This document shows, piece by piece, positions 5,051-7,007 of a stretch of 7,007 nucleotides of DNA. A program made the translations under genes and the position numbers. The stretch is from assembly GCA_025351145.1 (NCBI GenBank), contig JANXWM010000764.1:1-7007 (forward strand), given 5' to 3'. Every line of letters begins with the position of its first letter. The first letter of the stretch is position 1. The notes beneath the pieces are model-generated. The model did not search any database and was not told the origin of the DNA. It saw only the letters and a list, made by a program, of their open reading frames with translations. The DNA comes from Chitinophagaceae bacterium. Lineage in GTDB: Bacteria > Bacteroidota > Bacteroidia > Chitinophagales > Chitinophagaceae.

Positions 5051-7007
5051 ATGGTAACCAACGTTCGCCTGCCTTTATATCTTTTATTGGTGATTTATTT
5101 TATGGTATCGTTCAATGAATGTTTTGCACAGGCTATAAAGATTGAGAATGATGCATGGGCAAAAAAGATCGTATTCGGCAACGAAAAAATTAGTGTTACA
5201 CTTGACTATAATAGCAAGGTAAACGTAAGCTTACTGCTGGTAAATGGTCAGCAGGTAATAGCGGGTGATTCAGGTATTTATTCGGCCATCAGAACGAAGG
5301 AAGTGGCTTATTCATCGTTGCATCTTTTGAAGGAACCTTCAGTAAAGATTGCAAACAATATCATCAGCATTTCGGGGATTATTTATGGCGGTAAAGACCT
5401 TACTATTAATGAAACCTGGTCTTTCAATATCAGTGCTAAAGACATCCAGTTTGGTATCAGCAGAACTTTGTCTAAGGCCATTATTGCGGAGCAGGTTTCG
5501 CTGCCTGTTTTTATGTTTAACAACATAGATATATGGGAAGGTGCTTACCAGGATTATGGCGGGCTGGCATGGTTCTATCTCTTTAATAAAAAGCTGGATA
5601 CTTATGGGGTACACAGCAGTTCATCGCAGTTCTGGAACAGCAAAACAGGGAATGGTTTATCTGTTTCTTGTGATGCTCCAGGCAGGCAGGTTGCTATGGA
5701 TTACAACCGTACTGCAGCAGATAAATTAGCTTATACTATTGCAGTTGCACAGCATGAAATGTTGCCACGTTTTGATTCAGGTACACATAGAAGAAGATTC
5801 ATACGTGACAGTGCAGATGTGTGGGCACCGATTGCCATGAGTGCGGGAAAAACAAGTCAAACAATTACACTTGCTTACTTTGATTTTAAAGAACAATTTG
5901 GCCGTGGAAATTTAGTTGGTATTAATAGCGAACAGGTAAATGCGGTACTGAATACCATTGCAAGAATTGGTGTTATTGATAAAGAACATTTTGGTGGAAA
6001 CAGTTGGCATACGCCTTACGGGCCTATTTGTCTGCACGAACAATATATTGCGCAAATGGGTCTTGCTATTAACGATAAAAATTATTTAAAAGGTTACCAG
6101 CAATGCCTTGATTTTTACCGGGACAATTCCATTACACCCGATGGTAGGGTTTGGCCAAGATGGGCGTACAGCAATGAAGATGCGATGCCCGATAAATTTA
6201 CGGATAAAGGTTTTTATGAAGCGCAATGGGGTTACCTGTTAGATGCGAACCCTGACTTTGTTACCAATGTCGCTGAACTGTACGATCAAACCGGTGATGC
6301 AGCCTGGGTAAAAACGCAACAGCAAAGCTGCGAAAAAGCGCTTGACTGGATATTGAAAAGAGACAGCAATAATAATGGCCTTGTTGAAATGATGACGGAC
6401 AATCATACGCAAAAGAGAGGAAGCGACTGGATAGATATTATATGGGCGTCTTATGAAAATGCTTTTGTAAATGCCAAGCTGTATCATGCGCTTGTTTTAT
6501 GGGCTGATATAGAAAAGCAATTGGGCAATACAACGAAGGAAAAATACTATCAGCAGTTTGCTGAGAAGTTGAAGGCAAGTTTTAATAAGCCAACTTCAGC
6601 AGGTGGCTTTTGGGATGAGGAGAAAAAATGTTATGTCCATTGGCTTGACAAAGATGGTTCAGCTCATGGAAACAATATGGTTACGCCGGTAAACTTTATG
6701 GCCATTGCTTATGGTATTTGCGATGATGCGTTAAGAACAAAAACAATTCTTGATGATGTAGAAACACAAATGCAGAAAGAGCAACTTTTCTTTTGGCCGC
6801 TTTGCATGTACAGCTACGCAGCAGGCGAAGGCAATGACTGGCAATTTCCTTTTCCAAATTATGAAAACGGCGATATCTTTTTATCGTGGGGATCAGTTGC
6901 CGTAAAAGCATATGCTGCTTACAAACCGGAGCTGGCTTTAAAATATGTAAAGAATGTGTTGGCACAATATGCAAAGGATGGCCTTGCTTTTCAACGGTAT
7001 GCACGGG
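5051..7007 (+). CDS. Secreted six-hairpin-glycosidase-like protein, 3' end beyond window
   Basis: Translation from the ATG at 5051 is open for 652 codons to the window edge, so the protein is partial at its C-terminus. Residues 1-26 form a signal peptide (MVTNVRLPLYLLLVIYFMVS, cleavage likely after CFA), pointing to export. Residues 27 to about 270 are beta-rich, as expected of a beta-sandwich domain. From about 310 the sequence is helical, with (alpha/alpha)6-toroid character: NSWHTPYGP (about 317-325), DSNNNGLVE (438-446), a DxNxNG metal-loop-like motif also common in GH63/GH37-type toroids, RGSDWID (456-462), and SYENAFVNAKLYHAL. Glu446, Asp459 and Asp462 are plausible catalytic acids, by analogy only. 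HGNNMVTPVNFMAI and WPLCMYSYAAGEG follow near the window end. I cannot assign a GH family or substrate. A debranching, rhamnosidase-like or other glycosidase role is inferred from fold resemblance. Confidence 0.85.
   Translation, partial: MVTNVRLPLYLLLVIYFMVSFNECFAQAIKIENDAWAKKIVFGNEKISVTLDYNSKVNVSLLLVNGQQVIAGDSGIYSAIRTKEVAYSSLHLLKEPSVKIANNIISISGIIYGGKDLTINETWSFNISAKDIQFGISRTLSKAIIAEQVSLPVFMFNNIDIWEGAYQDYGGLAWFYLFNKKLDTYGVHSSSSQFWNSKTGNGLSVSCDAPGRQVAMDYNRTAADKLAYTIAVAQHEMLPRFDSGTHRRRFIRDSADVWAPIAMSAGKTSQTITLAYFDFKEQFGRGNLVGINSEQVNAVLNTIARIGVIDKEHFGGNSWHTPYGPICLHEQYIAQMGLAINDKNYLKGYQQCLDFYRDNSITPDGRVWPRWAYSNEDAMPDKFTDKGFYEAQWGYLLDANPDFVTNVAELYDQTGDAAWVKTQQQSCEKALDWILKRDSNNNGLVEMMTDNHTQKRGSDWIDIIWASYENAFVNAKLYHALVLWADIEKQLGNTTKEKYYQQFAEKLKASFNKPTSAGGFWDEEKKCYVHWLDKDGSAHGNNMVTPVNFMAIAYGICDDALRTKTILDDVETQMQKEQLFFWPLCMYSYAAGEGNDWQFPFPNYENGDIFLSWGSVAVKAYAAYKPELALKYVKNVLAQYAKDGLAFQRYAR

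Overview
The window looks like chromosomal DNA of a Bacteroidota bacterium, probably of the Chitinophagaceae (an inference, not a proof). The reasons are the protein families present (a secreted DUF1080 protein and a secreted (alpha/alpha)6 glycosidase-like protein), moderately AT-rich DNA with long A/T runs upstream of starts, no Shine-Dalgarno motif before the chosen starts, and weak matches to the TAnnTTTG-type -7 box of this phylum. No tRNA, rRNA, CRISPR array, transposase or phage gene is visible.

Layout. (1) 2-1234, plus: the 3' nine tenths or so of a GlcD/D-2-hydroxyglutarate-dehydrogenase-type FAD oxidoreductase gene. Its frame is open from the window edge except for a TAG at 47-49, exactly where the family has Gln or Arg in the P(Q/R)GG FAD-binding loop. 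The glycines that should follow are also replaced, so the gene is probably a young pseudogene. (2) 1450-2427, minus: an exported protein with a lipocalin-like N-terminal domain and a C-terminal DUF1080 (3-keto-disaccharide hydrolase) domain. (3) 3011-4561, plus: a PYROXD2/phytoene-desaturase-like FAD oxidoreductase. (4) 5051 to the window edge, plus: a long secreted protein, 652 codons so far and still open, with an (alpha/alpha)6 six-hairpin-glycosidase-like C-terminal half. The four genes are not arranged as an operon; each is separated by 200-600 bp. A loose theme of sugar or polysaccharide breakdown links genes 2 and 4, and oxidation of small organic substrates links genes 1 and 3, but nothing in the sequence joins them into one pathway.

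The most unusual content is between the genes. All three intergenic regions carry copies of one dispersed repeat of about 105 bp: five copies in total, three on plus and two on minus. Each has a 5' T-rich block, a 21-nt core and a CTTTTATCGAAGCG-like block 15-17 nt after the core. The cores fall into two classes (GCGTCGC and GTGTCAC) whose differences preserve a short palindrome. In the two larger gaps, one class I and one class II copy face each other, an arrangement reminiscent of BIME/REP elements. The gap before gene 4 also has two tandem modules of a triloop hairpin followed by AACCTGTTT, a second repeat type.
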